A stretch of 24,069 nucleotides of DNA from Lachnospiraceae bacterium (GTDB lineage Bacteria; Bacillota; Clostridia; Lachnospirales; Lachnospiraceae). The notes below the pieces were generated by a model. That model worked only from the letters and a program-made list of their open reading frames with translations, ran no database searches and had not been told where the DNA came from. The stretch's first letter is position 1. Each line of letters starts with the position of its first letter. This document shows positions 1-8,063 of the stretch, piece by piece. Both the position numbers and the translations under genes were made by a program. Location of the stretch: contig CAADSM010000120.1 in assembly GCA_900751785.1 (NCBI GenBank), forward strand, positions 1-24,069. Direction: 5' to 3'.

Positions 1-348
1 GAAGAAAATGCCTCATCCATATCCCTGGAGACAGCCTATATGCTCAGCAGTGAGCAGGAAGCGGCCGGCTGGAATACGGATTATCTGGGATATTACGAAT
101 ATGCGGGTTCTTATGTGTCCGAGGAAGGATATAAGGTAAATCTCATCCGGAGTACGACAGACACGGCAGATCCCAGAGCGGAGATGTGCGCGGTCTTTGT
201 CGCGGACGGGATCCAGTATACATTGAAGGGCAGAGTGGCGGAGGATACGATGAAAGAAATCGTGGACAGCATGACGAGCGCGGACCGCGCTGAAGATCAG
301 ATCCCAGGCGGCGGTGAAAACGAAATCGCGGACAGCGCTGCGAATTAA
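1..348 (+). CDS. 3' end of an unidentified protein, possibly DUF4367-like (partial)
   Basis: The reading frame is open from the first base of the window, so the gene starts upstream; 115 codons are visible before TAA at 346-348. The first ATG at 40 has no ribosome binding site and is probably internal. The visible part looks like a small extracellular beta-rich domain: short strands rich in Tyr and Gly (YLGYYEYAGSYV), then VFVADGIQYTLKG followed by a helix ending EIVDSM. That ending resembles DUF4367-type C-terminal domains of Firmicutes membrane-anchored proteins, but this is a resemblance by eye only. The last 20 or so residues are acidic and low in complexity. No function can be given. Confidence 0.6.
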   Translation, partial: EENASSISLETAYMLSSEQEAAGWNTDYLGYYEYAGSYVSEEGYKVNLIRSTTDTADPRAEMCAVFVADGIQYTLKGRVAEDTMKEIVDSMTSADRAEDQIPGGGENEIADSAAN

Positions 349-352
349 ATCG

Positions 353-381
353 TAGACGAAGCCGGCGCACCGTGTTATAAT
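353..381 (+). promoter_or_regulatory. Promoter of glyA
   Basis: A perfect -10 box TATAAT (376-381) lies 17 bases after TAGACG (353-358), a 4 of 6 match to TTGACA. Transcription would start near 388, leaving a leader of about 50 bases to glyA. No glycine riboswitch or other structured leader is visible. Confidence 0.6.
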
Positions 382-438
382 CAGCTTTATAGGCAGCGCC
401 GTATGGCGGGCAAGATTATGATATGGAGGAGAATGAGA

Positions 439-1674
439 ATGTACGACTTCGATGAAATCAAGACAACAGATCCGGAGATCGCGGACGCGATCAAGGCGGA
501 AATGGAGAGACAGAACTCACACATTGAGCTGATCGCATCTGAGAACTGGGTGAGCAAGGCTGTCATGGCTGCGATGGGAAGCCCGCTGACGAACAAATAC
601 GCAGAAGGGTATCCGGGGAAGAGATATTACGGCGGATGCCAGTGCGTGGATGTTGTGGAGGATCTTGCGCGGGAGCGCGCGAAAGAGCTCTTCGGCTGTG
701 AGTATGCCAATGTCCAGCCGCACTCGGGCGCGCAGGCAAATATGGCAGTATTTTTCGCAATGCTTGAACCGGGAGATACCTACATGGGCATGAATCTGGA
801 TCACGGCGGACATCTGACGCATGGTTCGCCGGTCAATATGTCCGGAAAATATTTCCATGTGGTCCCGTACGGCGTGAACGATGATGGCGTGATCGATTAT
901 GATAAGGTGCTGGAGATCGCAAAAGAATGCCGTCCGAAGCTGATCGTCGCAGGCGCCAGCGCATATGCGCGCACGATTGATTTCAAACGCTTCCGCGAGA
1001 TCGCGGACGAAGTCGGGGCATACCTGATGGTAGACATGGCCCACATTGCCGGGCTTGTTGCAGCAGGACTTCATCCGAGCCCGATCCCGTACGCTCATGT
1101 GACGACGACAACGACCCACAAGACGCTCCGCGGACCGCGCGGGGGAATGATCCTCTCCAGCAATGAGATGAATGAGAAGTTTAACTTCAACAAGGCAGTG
1201 TTCCCGGGAATCCAGGGCGGACCGCTGATGCATGTGATCGCGGCAAAGGCAGTGTGCTTCAAGGAAGCACTCCAGCCGGAGTTCAGGGAATATCAGGAGC
1301 AGATCGTGAAGAACGCCAAGGCGCTGTGCGAGGGGCTCAAGAAGCGCGGCGTGAAGATCGTGTCCGGCGATACAGACAATCACCTTATGCTTGTCGACCT
1401 GACAGAAGCCGGCGTCAGCGGAAAAGAGCTGGAAAAACGGCTTGACGACGCGCATGTGACATGCAACAAGAACACAATCCCGAACGATCCCCGCTCACCA
1501 TTCGTCACCAGCGGCGTGAGGCTCGGAACACCGGCTGTCACGACCCGCGGCATGAAGGAAGACGACATGGACAAGATCGCTGAGATCATTGCCATGGTGA
1601 TCCAGAGCGAGGATAACGTGGATGCTGCCAGAAAGATGGTGGCGGAACTCACAGAGAAGTATCCTCTCTGCTAA
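439..1674 (+). CDS. glyA: Serine hydroxymethyltransferase
   Basis: Cytosolic PLP enzyme that converts serine and tetrahydrofolate to glycine and 5,10-methylene-tetrahydrofolate, the main source of one-carbon units. The 411-residue length is normal for bacterial GlyA. The N-terminus carries the family motif [12 protein letters not shown], the PLP lysine is K228 in [15 protein letters not shown], and conserved stretches such as [13 protein letters not shown], the HSGAQAN region and [11 protein letters not shown] are present. Start: the frame is also open from ATGs at 403, 418 and 433, but the Shine-Dalgarno TGGAGGA at 424-430 is 8 bases from ATG 439, which gives the usual MYDFDEI start. The stop codon lies at the base of the first large palindrome. 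Confidence 0.96.
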   Translation: MYDFDEIKTTDPEIADAIKAEMERQNSHIELIASENWVSKAVMAAMGSPLTNKYAEGYPGKRYYGGCQCVDVVEDLARERAKELFGCEYANVQPHSGAQANMAVFFAMLEPGDTYMGMNLDHGGHLTHGSPVNMSGKYFHVVPYGVNDDGVIDYDKVLEIAKECRPKLIVAGASAYARTIDFKRFREIADEVGAYLMVDMAHIAGLVAAGLHPSPIPYAHVTTTTTHKTLRGPRGGMILSSNEMNEKFNFNKAVFPGIQGGPLMHVIAAKAVCFKEALQPEFREYQEQIVKNAKALCEGLKKRGVKIVSGDTDNHLMLVDLTEAGVSGKELEKRLDDAHVTCNKNTIPNDPRSPFVTSGVRLGTPAVTTRGMKEDDMDKIAEIIAMVIQSEDNVDAARKMVAELTEKYPLC

Positions 1675-2037
1675 ATGCGGGTTTTGCGACGGAAACTTCT
1701 GATTGGATCAACGTCCGAGACCGGCAGGGCGGAGATGGGAATCGAAGACGTATTCTGAGAGGAGGAGCGGGGGCACCAGGCTCCGTTCCGAAGGGTAAGA
1801 AAAACTAAAAGCTCCGAAGGATGGCTAAGAGCAATCCGAAAAACAATACAACTCGCTGACGCTCAAACAGTATTGTTTTTCGGATTAACGCCATCTTCCG
1901 GAGCTTTAAGTTTTTCTAAACCCTTCTCCAAAGTCGCCGGGAGCCCCCGCTCCTCCTCTCAGAAAGACAGCCGAATCCCGTCCTGCCGGTTTCTGCGCTC
2001 ATCCATCCGGAAGTTCACGCGGCAATCCCGTGAATTT
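1673..2037 (-). repeat. Large palindromic element, copy 1 (about 365-bp imperfect hairpin)
   Basis: The two halves are reverse complements along nearly their whole length. Perfect blocks are 1833-1849 with 1870-1886 (17 bp, apical), 1753-1774 with 1943-1964 (22 bp, GC-rich) and 1720-1728 with 1982-1990 (9 bp). Imperfect blocks include 1810-1825 with 1891-1906 or thereabouts (14 of 16) and the outer ends near 1673-1698 with 2011-2037. The apical loop is 20 bases, 1850-1869. It is homologous to copy 2 when read on the minus strand, hence the strand given. The left end overlaps the glyA stop codon. A transcript of either strand would fold into one very long rod. No coding, Rho-independent terminator tail or known RNA family was recognised. 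Function unknown. Confidence 0.85.
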
Positions 2038-2125
2038 AAAAACGGAATCCGGCAGGTATACGTTACCCTTGCTAAAATGTTTTCGGCTGCTCAGGTTTTT
2101 CTTGCAGATCTTTCATCTCCGTTTT

Positions 2126-2482
2126 AAATTCCCGAGTTTGTGCGGGAAGTTCTGTCTGGGATAAAGTAGAAAACGGGGCGGGATGACTGGAGGAAATCTT
2201 CGGAGATGGCGGGAGGGCGGGGCAGACGCCTTTGAAGTAATCTGTAGAAAGACTTAAGGGAACGGGATTCGGCGTTAAGGCTTACGATAAGATTGTCTGA
2301 ACGATAGTGAGTTGTCTTATCGTAAGCCTTGCTTTTAGCCGGATCATGTTCCCTTTAGACTTTCTAGGATTACGGAACGAAGACTGAACCGCCCTCCTGC
2401 CATCGCAGAAGAATTACCGCAGGTCAGCCCGCCCCGTTTTCGGACGTTATCTCACTTATAACTTCCACACAAACCCGAATTT
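2126..2482 (+). repeat. Large palindromic element, copy 2 (about 357-bp imperfect hairpin)
   Basis: A second long palindrome. Perfect blocks are 2277-2292 with 2315-2330 (16 bp, apical) and 2169-2182 with 2428-2441 (14 bp). Near-perfect blocks are 2245-2263 with 2348-2366 (17 of 19) and 2205-2220 with 2389-2404 (15 of 16). The outer ends, AAATTCCCGAGTTTGTG at 2126 and CACAAACCCGAATTT ending at 2482, also pair. The apical loop is 2293-2314. Copies 1 and 2 share end sequence, order of blocks and loop sequence. Between them, 2038-2125 is unstructured except that its borders (AAAAACGGA and TCCGTTTT) are an inverted continuation of the shared ends. The element stops just before the paaK1 promoter. 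Function unknown. Confidence 0.85.
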
Positions 2483-2487
2483 TTCAC

Positions 2488-2516
2488 TTTAATTCGACAA
2501 AGTATTATGTTATACT
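2488..2516 (+). promoter_or_regulatory. Probable promoter of the paaK-ior operon
   Basis: TATACT at 2511-2516 is a good -10 box, with a weak TTTAAT -35 at 2488-2493 and a 17-base spacer. An alternative pair is TTTTCA (2481-2486) with TATTAT (2503-2508). It is the only promoter-like stretch between the palindrome and the first gene of the operon. Confidence 0.4.
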
Positions 2517-2556
2517 GGAACAAGCGAATGTTTACAGCGAAGGAGGTATACAGGCA

Positions 2557-3867
2557 ATGATATGGGCAAAGGAAGAAACTCTGCCAAGAAGCGAGATTGA
2601 GGCTATTCAGCTCGCAAAACTCAAGGATTCGGTCAAGTACATCTATGACCGTGTTAAGCCTTACCGGGACAAGATGGATGCGGCAGGAGTAAAGCCGGAA
2701 GATATCCGGACGCTTGACGATCTGAAGAGGCTGCCGTTTACATACAAAGCAGACTTTAAAGACAATTATCCGGACGGACTTTTTGCGGTAGATAAGAAGG
2801 AGATCGTCCGCTATCATGCAAGTTCGGGAACAACGGGAAAGCCTACTGTAGTAGGATATACGAGAAATGACCTCGAGATGTGGCTCGATAATGTGGCGAG
2901 GATCGCATGTATGGGCGGCGCGTCACCGGAGGATGTGGCGCAGATTTCATTTGGATATGGGACGTTTACCGGGGCGCTGGGGCTCCACGGCGGTCTGGAG
3001 AAGATCGGAGCTTCCGTCATTCCGATGTCGTCCGGCAACACGAACAAGCAGATCATGTTCCTCCAGGATATGGGAGTGACCCTCCTGGTCGCGACTCCGT
3101 CCTATGCGCTCCATCTCGGAGAAGAGATCAGGAATAGAGGAATCGACCCGTCGAAAGACCTGAAGGTCAGGATCGGCCTCTTTGGCGGCGAGGGAATGAC
3201 AGAGCCGATGCGCGATGAGATGCACAAGGTGTGGGGAGAACAGTTTGTCTGTACACAGAACTACGGCATGAGCGAGCTGTGCGGCCCGGGAGTGGCGGGA
3301 GAATGTACAGAGCTCTGCGGCATGCATGTGAATGAAGACTGGTTCATCCCGGAGATCATCGATCCGGCGACGGGAGAGGTGCTCCCGCCGGGAGAGCGCG
3401 GCGAGCTGGTAGTGACCTGCCTGGGCAAAGAAGCGCTCCCGCTCATGAGATACCGCACCGGCGATATGACGAGGCTGATGTATGAGCCGTGCAGATGCGG
3501 ACGTACGACAGCGAGGATCGAGAATCTGTCCGGCCGCGCAGACGACATGCTCGTGATCCGCGGTGTCAATGTATTCCCGACTCAGATTGAAGAAGTGCTC
3601 CTCAAGATCGAGGAGATCGGTCCTCACTATGAGATCCTTGTGGAGCGCAAGAACCGTCTTGACGTCATGACGATCAGCGTAGAGCTTATCGACGACAGAC
3701 TGCTCGACAGTTATGCGAAGCTGAGTGAACTGGAGGCAAGGATCAAGGCGGCCCTGAAGTCCCAGCTCGGTCTGGCAACGCAGATACGCCTTGTGGCGCC
3801 AAATTCGCTGAAGCGGTTTGAGGGAAAGGCGAAGAGAGTAACAGATTTACGAAAGGATGGGCTGTAA
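2557..3867 (+). CDS. paaK: Phenylacetate-CoA ligase family protein (first copy)
   Basis: AMP-forming aryl-acid:CoA ligase of the ANL superfamily, which joins phenylacetate, indoleacetate or similar acids to CoA using ATP. The 436-residue length is typical of PaaK. The phosphate-binding motif YHASSGTTGKPT starts near residue 86. The C-terminal subdomain has LSGRADDMLVIRGVNVFPTQIEE and ends with RFEGKAKRV, which carries the conserved GK region of PaaK enzymes. AGGAGG at 2541-2546 supports ATG 2557. It is the first gene of an operon with iorAB directly downstream (1-base gap), so its CoA ester is probably the IorAB substrate or product. True substrate specificity cannot be read from sequence. 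Confidence 0.9.
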   Translation: MIWAKEETLPRSEIEAIQLAKLKDSVKYIYDRVKPYRDKMDAAGVKPEDIRTLDDLKRLPFTYKADFKDNYPDGLFAVDKKEIVRYHASSGTTGKPTVVGYTRNDLEMWLDNVARIACMGGASPEDVAQISFGYGTFTGALGLHGGLEKIGASVIPMSSGNTNKQIMFLQDMGVTLLVATPSYALHLGEEIRNRGIDPSKDLKVRIGLFGGEGMTEPMRDEMHKVWGEQFVCTQNYGMSELCGPGVAGECTELCGMHVNEDWFIPEIIDPATGEVLPPGERGELVVTCLGKEALPLMRYRTGDMTRLMYEPCRCGRTTARIENLSGRADDMLVIRGVNVFPTQIEEVLLKIEEIGPHYEILVERKNRLDVMTISVELIDDRLLDSYAKLSELEARIKAALKSQLGLATQIRLVAPNSLKRFEGKAKRVTDLRKDGL

Positions 3868-3868
3868 A

Positions 3869-5614
3869 ATGGCAGAGAAAGTAATTATGCTGGGAAATGA
3901 AGCGATCGCCCGCGGAGCATACGAAGCCGGAGTAAAGGTTTCGTCCGCATATCCGGGCACACCCAGCACTGAGATAAGCGAATACCTGGTGCAGTACCGG
4001 GATGATGTATACGAGGAGTGGGCTCCGAACGAAAAAGTGGCGACAGAGGTGGCAGTCGGCGCAAGCCTTGCAGGCGTGCGCTCCATGGCATGTATGAAGC
4101 ATGTGGGACTGAATGTGGCGGCAGACCCGCTTTACTCAGTATCCTACATGGGAGTGAACGGCGGCCTCGTCATCGTCGTTGCGGATGATCCGGGACTCTA
4201 CAGCTCACAGAACGAGCAGGATACAAGGATGGTCGCAAGAGCAGCGCAGATCCCGGTCATCGAGCCTTCTGACAGCGCGGAAGCAAAAGATTTCTTCAAG
4301 GCAGCGTTTGAGCTGAGTGAGAAATTCGACAGACCCTTTATCTTCCGCACGACGACAAGGCTGGCGCACTCCCAGGGACTTGTGGAACTGGAAGAGCGTG
4401 TGGAGCCGGAGGACAGGCCGTACGTGAAAAATATCCAGAAAAACGTCATGATGCCGGGCAATGCAAAGATCCGCCACGTTGAGATCGAGAAACGCAACCT
4501 GGAGCTGGCGGAAGAGGCAAACACGCTGCCTCTTAACCGCGTTGAGATGCATGACACAAAGATCGGCGTCATCACGAGCGGAATCCCGTATCAGTATGTC
4601 AGAGAAGCGCTTCCGGACGCATCAGTGCTGAAACTTGGAATGGTGAATCCGCTTCCGAGAAAATTGATCGAAGAGTTTGCGGAAAAGGTCGATACACTCT
4701 ATATCGTAGAAGAACTCGATCCTGTGATCGAAGAGCAGGTGAAATCCTGGGGGATCAAGGCAATCGGCAAGGAAATTTTTACCGTCCAGGGCGAATACAG
4801 CGCCAACATGCTGCGGCAGGCAATCCTGAAGCAGGACCTCAACCTTGAGGCTCCGGCTGCTGCTCCGGGAAGACCGCCTATCCTCTGTCCGGGATGTCCT
4901 CACAGGAGTGTGTTCTACGTGCTGAACAAACTGAAGATGCACGCGGCAGGAGATATCGGATGCTATACACTGGGAGCTGTCGCGCCGCTGAGCGTGATCG
5001 ACACGACGATGTGCATGGGATCAAGTATATCAACGCTCCACGGTATGGAGAAGGCAAAGGGCAAAGAGTATATCAAGGACTGGGTGGCTGTGATCGGTGA
5101 TTCTACTTTCATGCACACAGGTGTCAATTCACTGATGAACATGGTCTATAATAAAGCGACGGGCACAGTGATCATCCTGGACAATTCAACGACGGGAATG
5201 ACCGGACATCAGGACCATGCCGCGACAGGAAAGACCCTTCAGGGAGATCCTACATATGCCATCAGCATTCCGGGGATCTGCCGTGCAATGGGCATCAAAA
5301 ACGTATATGAGATCAATGCATTCGACATCGCTCTTCTCGAGAAGACGATCAAGGAGGAGACGGCGAAGGACGAGATTTCTGTTATCATTACGAAAACGCC
5401 CTGCGTCCTGCTCGATAAGAGAAAGAAACCGCTCTACACTGCCCATGAGGACAAGTGTAAGAAATGCGGCATGTGCATGAAACCGGGATGTCCTGCAATG
5501 ACAAAGAACGAGGACGGCACGATCCATATCGATGACACGATGTGCACCGGCTGCGGATTGTGCGAGACACTGTGTAAATTCGATGCGATAGAACTTGTAA
5601 AGGCGGGTGAATAA
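3869..5614 (+). CDS. iorA: Indolepyruvate ferredoxin oxidoreductase, alpha subunit
   Basis: Large subunit of the TPP- and Fe-S-dependent enzyme that interconverts aryl pyruvates plus CoA with aryl-acetyl-CoA, CO2 and reduced ferredoxin. At 581 residues it is near the usual IorA length. Order: N-terminal pyruvate-oxidoreductase domain with SSAYPGTPSTEISEY, a middle domain, the TPP-binding segment starting GDSTFMHTGVNS at residue 410, and a C-terminal two-[4Fe-4S] ferredoxin domain from C530 (CKKCGMCMKPGCP, then CTGCGLCETLCK). ATG 3869 is chosen over an in-frame ATG at 3857 because the latter abuts the AAAGGA ribosome binding site. It lies 1 base after paaK and 3 before iorB, so translation is probably coupled. 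Confidence 0.94.
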   Translation: MAEKVIMLGNEAIARGAYEAGVKVSSAYPGTPSTEISEYLVQYRDDVYEEWAPNEKVATEVAVGASLAGVRSMACMKHVGLNVAADPLYSVSYMGVNGGLVIVVADDPGLYSSQNEQDTRMVARAAQIPVIEPSDSAEAKDFFKAAFELSEKFDRPFIFRTTTRLAHSQGLVELEERVEPEDRPYVKNIQKNVMMPGNAKIRHVEIEKRNLELAEEANTLPLNRVEMHDTKIGVITSGIPYQYVREALPDASVLKLGMVNPLPRKLIEEFAEKVDTLYIVEELDPVIEEQVKSWGIKAIGKEIFTVQGEYSANMLRQAILKQDLNLEAPAAAPGRPPILCPGCPHRSVFYVLNKLKMHAAGDIGCYTLGAVAPLSVIDTTMCMGSSISTLHGMEKAKGKEYIKDWVAVIGDSTFMHTGVNSLMNMVYNKATGTVIILDNSTTGMTGHQDHAATGKTLQGDPTYAISIPGICRAMGIKNVYEINAFDIALLEKTIKEETAKDEISVIITKTPCVLLDKRKKPLYTAHEDKCKKCGMCMKPGCPAMTKNEDGTIHIDDTMCTGCGLCETLCKFDAIELVKAGE

Positions 5615-5617
5615 GAG

Positions 5618-6190
5618 ATGGCAGTAAAGAATATTATGCTCGTCGGCGTGGGCGGAGGGGGACCCCTGCTCAAAAGCCGCATCCTCGGCGGACTGGCTCT
5701 GGCAGGAGGATATGATGTAAAACTCTCCGAGGTGCACGGAATGGCCCAGAGAGGGGGAAGCGTCGTCACATTCGTCCGTTACGGAGACAAAGTAGCAGAG
5801 CCTATCGTAGAGGAAGGGCAGGCGGATGTCATCATTGCATTTGAGCGCCTGGAGGCTCTCAGATATGCTCATTTTCTGAAAAAGGACGGCGTGCTCATCG
5901 TCAATGACTGGCGGATCGATCCCATGCCGGTCGTTATCGGAAATGCCCGTTATCCGGAGAACATCCTGGAGGAACTGGAGAAGAAACATAAGGTCTACAA
6001 AGTAGATGCGACGGAAGAATCAAAGAAGCTTGGAAATCCGAAGGTGTTCAACCTGATCGTCCTCGGGATCGCCGCGCAGCATATGGATTTTACAAAAGAG
6101 CAGTGGTATGATGTCATTGAGAGGACTGTACCGCCGAAGACGATCGAGATCAATAAGAAAGCATTTGACACAGGATACAGTGTTGCGTGA
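5618..6190 (+). CDS. iorB: Indolepyruvate ferredoxin oxidoreductase, beta subunit
   Basis: Small subunit (190 residues, normal length) that pairs with IorA and carries the gamma-type domain of 2-oxoacid:ferredoxin oxidoreductases. The N-terminus VGVGGGGPLLKSRILGGLAL is the glycine-rich family start, followed by EVHGMAQRGGSVVTFVRYG, also conserved. GGGTGA at 5605-5610 is 7 bases before the ATG and lies within the end of iorA, which suggests translational coupling. No Fe-S cysteines are expected or seen. Confidence 0.93.
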   Translation: MAVKNIMLVGVGGGGPLLKSRILGGLALAGGYDVKLSEVHGMAQRGGSVVTFVRYGDKVAEPIVEEGQADVIIAFERLEALRYAHFLKKDGVLIVNDWRIDPMPVVIGNARYPENILEELEKKHKVYKVDATEESKKLGNPKVFNLIVLGIAAQHMDFTKEQWYDVIERTVPPKTIEINKKAFDTGYSVA

Positions 6191-6250
6191 GAGCTTCAGA
6201 CAGATTTCGAGGAGAATGGATTTTGAAGAGAAAGGCAGGTGAGAGGTGCA

Positions 6251-6670
6251 TTGATCAGACAGATATCAGTTTTTGTGGAGAACCAGCCGGGAAGCATGAT
6301 GAGAGTGACTTCTGTATTGACGGAAGCGCATGTCAATATCCGGGCGATCTCAACCTTCGATACACCAGAGTTCAGCATTATGAGGCTTGTTGTGGATGAG
6401 CCGGAGCAGGCTAAGGAAAGCCTTACCGAGAAAGGATTTGTGACCCGCATAAGCGATGTGATCGGAGTAGAGCTCAAGGATGAAAAAGGAAATCTGAACC
6501 AGATGCTGAAAATACTTGCAGACGGACAGATCAACGTGAACTATATCTATTCCTTTGTCATCCGGGAAGGAAAAGCTCCTGTGATGATCTTCCATACAGA
6601 CGATTTTGAGAAGGCAGAGCAGGTTTTAAGATCAGCAGATGTAAAACTGATCGAAGAAGCAGAATTATAA
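6251..6670 (+). CDS. Tandem ACT-domain protein (first copy)
   Basis: A 139-residue protein of two ACT domains, roughly residues 1-68 and 69-139, a fold that binds amino acids. The start is non-ATG. The frame opens with GTG at 6239, but TTG at 6251 gives MIRQISVFVENQPGSM, matching the family start and the paralogue at 8064, and AGGTGA at 6237-6242 sits 8 bases before it. Such proteins are often found beside PaaK and IorAB genes and have no known catalytic activity; sensing of an aromatic amino acid or feedback control of the ligase is inferred. Part of the operon, 60 bases after iorB and 44 before the second paaK. Confidence 0.85.
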   Translation: MIRQISVFVENQPGSMMRVTSVLTEAHVNIRAISTFDTPEFSIMRLVVDEPEQAKESLTEKGFVTRISDVIGVELKDEKGNLNQMLKILADGQINVNYIYSFVIREGKAPVMIFHTDDFEKAEQVLRSADVKLIEEAEL

Positions 6671-6714
6671 CTGCTTTTGAAAAAGAGAGAAACAGTAAGA
6701 AGGAGACAAAAAAG

Positions 6715-8046
6715 ATGGCGGCAGTATCATTGGAAAACTGGGTCGAGAGGATAAGAGACCCGAAAATTGAGTGCATGAGCAGAGATGAAATGTCTGCCCT
6801 GCAGAGCAGACGTCTTATCGACGTAGTAAACAGAGTTTATAATAATGTGGAATTTTACCGCAGAAAAATGCAGGATATCGGCATTGAGCCGGGCGATATC
6901 AGGTCGATCGAGGATATCGACAAGCTTCCTTTTACGACGAAAGAAGACTTGAAAAATAACTATCCGTTCGGGCTTCTTGCCATTCCTATGAAAGACGTCA
7001 TACGTGTGCAGGGTACTTCCGGCACGACAGGAAAACTTACGATCGCTCCGTACTCCCAGAAGGATGTGGAGGTCTGGGGAGAATGTGTCGCAAGAGGACT
7101 TGTGATGGCAGGACTTTCAGCAGAGGACATTATCCATGTCTGCTACGGATACGGACTGTTTACCGGAGGAATGGGGCTGGATTACGGCGCCAGAGCTCTC
7201 GGAGCGACTGCAATCCCGATGTCGGCAGGTAATACAAAGCGGCAGATGATGTGTATGGAGGACCTTGGAGCTACAGCATTTGCATGTACACCTTCCTATG
7301 CGCTGTACCTCGCAGAATCCATGCAGGAAGCGGGCGTAGTCGACAGGCTGAAGATAAAGGCGGGAATCCATGGCGCCGAGCCATGGACGGAGGAAATGAG
7401 AAAGAAGATAGAGGGAATCCTTCATATCAACTGTTTCGATATTTACGGACTCTGTGAGATAACCGGTCCGGGAGTTGCGCAGGACTGCATCCACCACGCA
7501 GGACTCCACGTACATGAGGATTATTTCTATCCGGAAGTGCTGAACCCGGCGACTCATGAAAAGTGTGCAGACGGCGAGACAGGAGAACTCGTATTTACTA
7601 CACTTGCAAAAGAAGCAATGCCTCTGATCCGCTACCGTACAAAGGATCTGACAAGCATTGATCACAGCACCTGCGAGTGCGGAAGAACACTTCCGAGGAT
7701 ATCCAAGTTCACGGGAAGAACGGACGACATGAAAGTCATCCGCGGCGTGAATGTATTCCCGACGCAGGTTGAGACGGCGCTTCTCAGCATGGGCGGAGCC
7801 GTGGCACCGCACTATATGATGATCGTTGACAGAGAGGATAATCTGGATGTCCTGACTGTTATGGTGGAAGTGGATGAGAGCATGTTCTCTGATGAGATCA
7901 GAAAGCTGGATGCCCTCAGGAACAAGATCGCGGCTGTACTCAAGACAGCGCTCGGCGTATCTGTGAGAGTGAAGCTGGTAGAGCCGAAATCGATCCAGAG
8001 AAGCGAAGGAAAAGCAGTCCGTGTCATCGACAACCGGAATCTGTAG
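6715..8046 (+). CDS. paaK: Phenylacetate-CoA ligase family protein (second copy)
   Basis: Second AMP-forming aryl-CoA ligase in the operon, 443 residues, clearly related to the copy at 2557 over the full length (shared SGTTGK, IRGVNVFPTQ, EGKA blocks) but well diverged. The phosphate-binding motif reads GTSGTTGKLT around residues 99-108, with Leu where the first copy and most relatives have Pro. The C-terminus QRSEGKAVRVIDNR keeps the conserved GK region. AGGAG at 6701-6705 is 9 bases from the ATG. Two ligases beside one IorAB suggest different aryl acids (for example phenyl versus indolyl or hydroxyphenyl), which is inference. Confidence 0.88.
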   Translation: MAAVSLENWVERIRDPKIECMSRDEMSALQSRRLIDVVNRVYNNVEFYRRKMQDIGIEPGDIRSIEDIDKLPFTTKEDLKNNYPFGLLAIPMKDVIRVQGTSGTTGKLTIAPYSQKDVEVWGECVARGLVMAGLSAEDIIHVCYGYGLFTGGMGLDYGARALGATAIPMSAGNTKRQMMCMEDLGATAFACTPSYALYLAESMQEAGVVDRLKIKAGIHGAEPWTEEMRKKIEGILHINCFDIYGLCEITGPGVAQDCIHHAGLHVHEDYFYPEVLNPATHEKCADGETGELVFTTLAKEAMPLIRYRTKDLTSIDHSTCECGRTLPRISKFTGRTDDMKVIRGVNVFPTQVETALLSMGGAVAPHYMMIVDREDNLDVLTVMVEVDESMFSDEIRKLDALRNKIAAVLKTALGVSVRVKLVEPKSIQRSEGKAVRVIDNRNL

Positions 8047-8063
8047 AAAGGGGGAGAAAAGTA

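Noticed and set aside
348..438. Glycine riboswitch upstream of glyA
   Set aside because: The leader is about 50 bases, too short for the aptamer, with no conserved core.
1833..1886. Apical stem of the first palindrome as an ordinary Rho-independent terminator
   Set aside because: The apical 17-bp stem has T-rich stretches, but they lie inside the stem and pairing continues outwards for more than 130 bp on each side, so a simple terminator does not explain it.
1873..2127. Open frame of 84 codons inside the first palindrome
   Set aside because: It lies within the hairpin arm and spacer, has no ribosome binding site and has a composition (Ser/Arg/Phe/Pro) typical of non-coding frames.
2126..2482. 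Terminal inverted repeats of an insertion sequence or a group II intron remnant
   Set aside because: No transposase or reverse transcriptase fragment lies between the arms; the arms are continuous to a 22-base loop, and intron domain V/VI features were not recognised.
6216..6242. Eight-codon mini-ORF before the first ACT gene
   Set aside because: GAGGAG is only about one base from the ATG, too close for initiation, and the peptide has no repeated codon pattern that would suggest attenuation.
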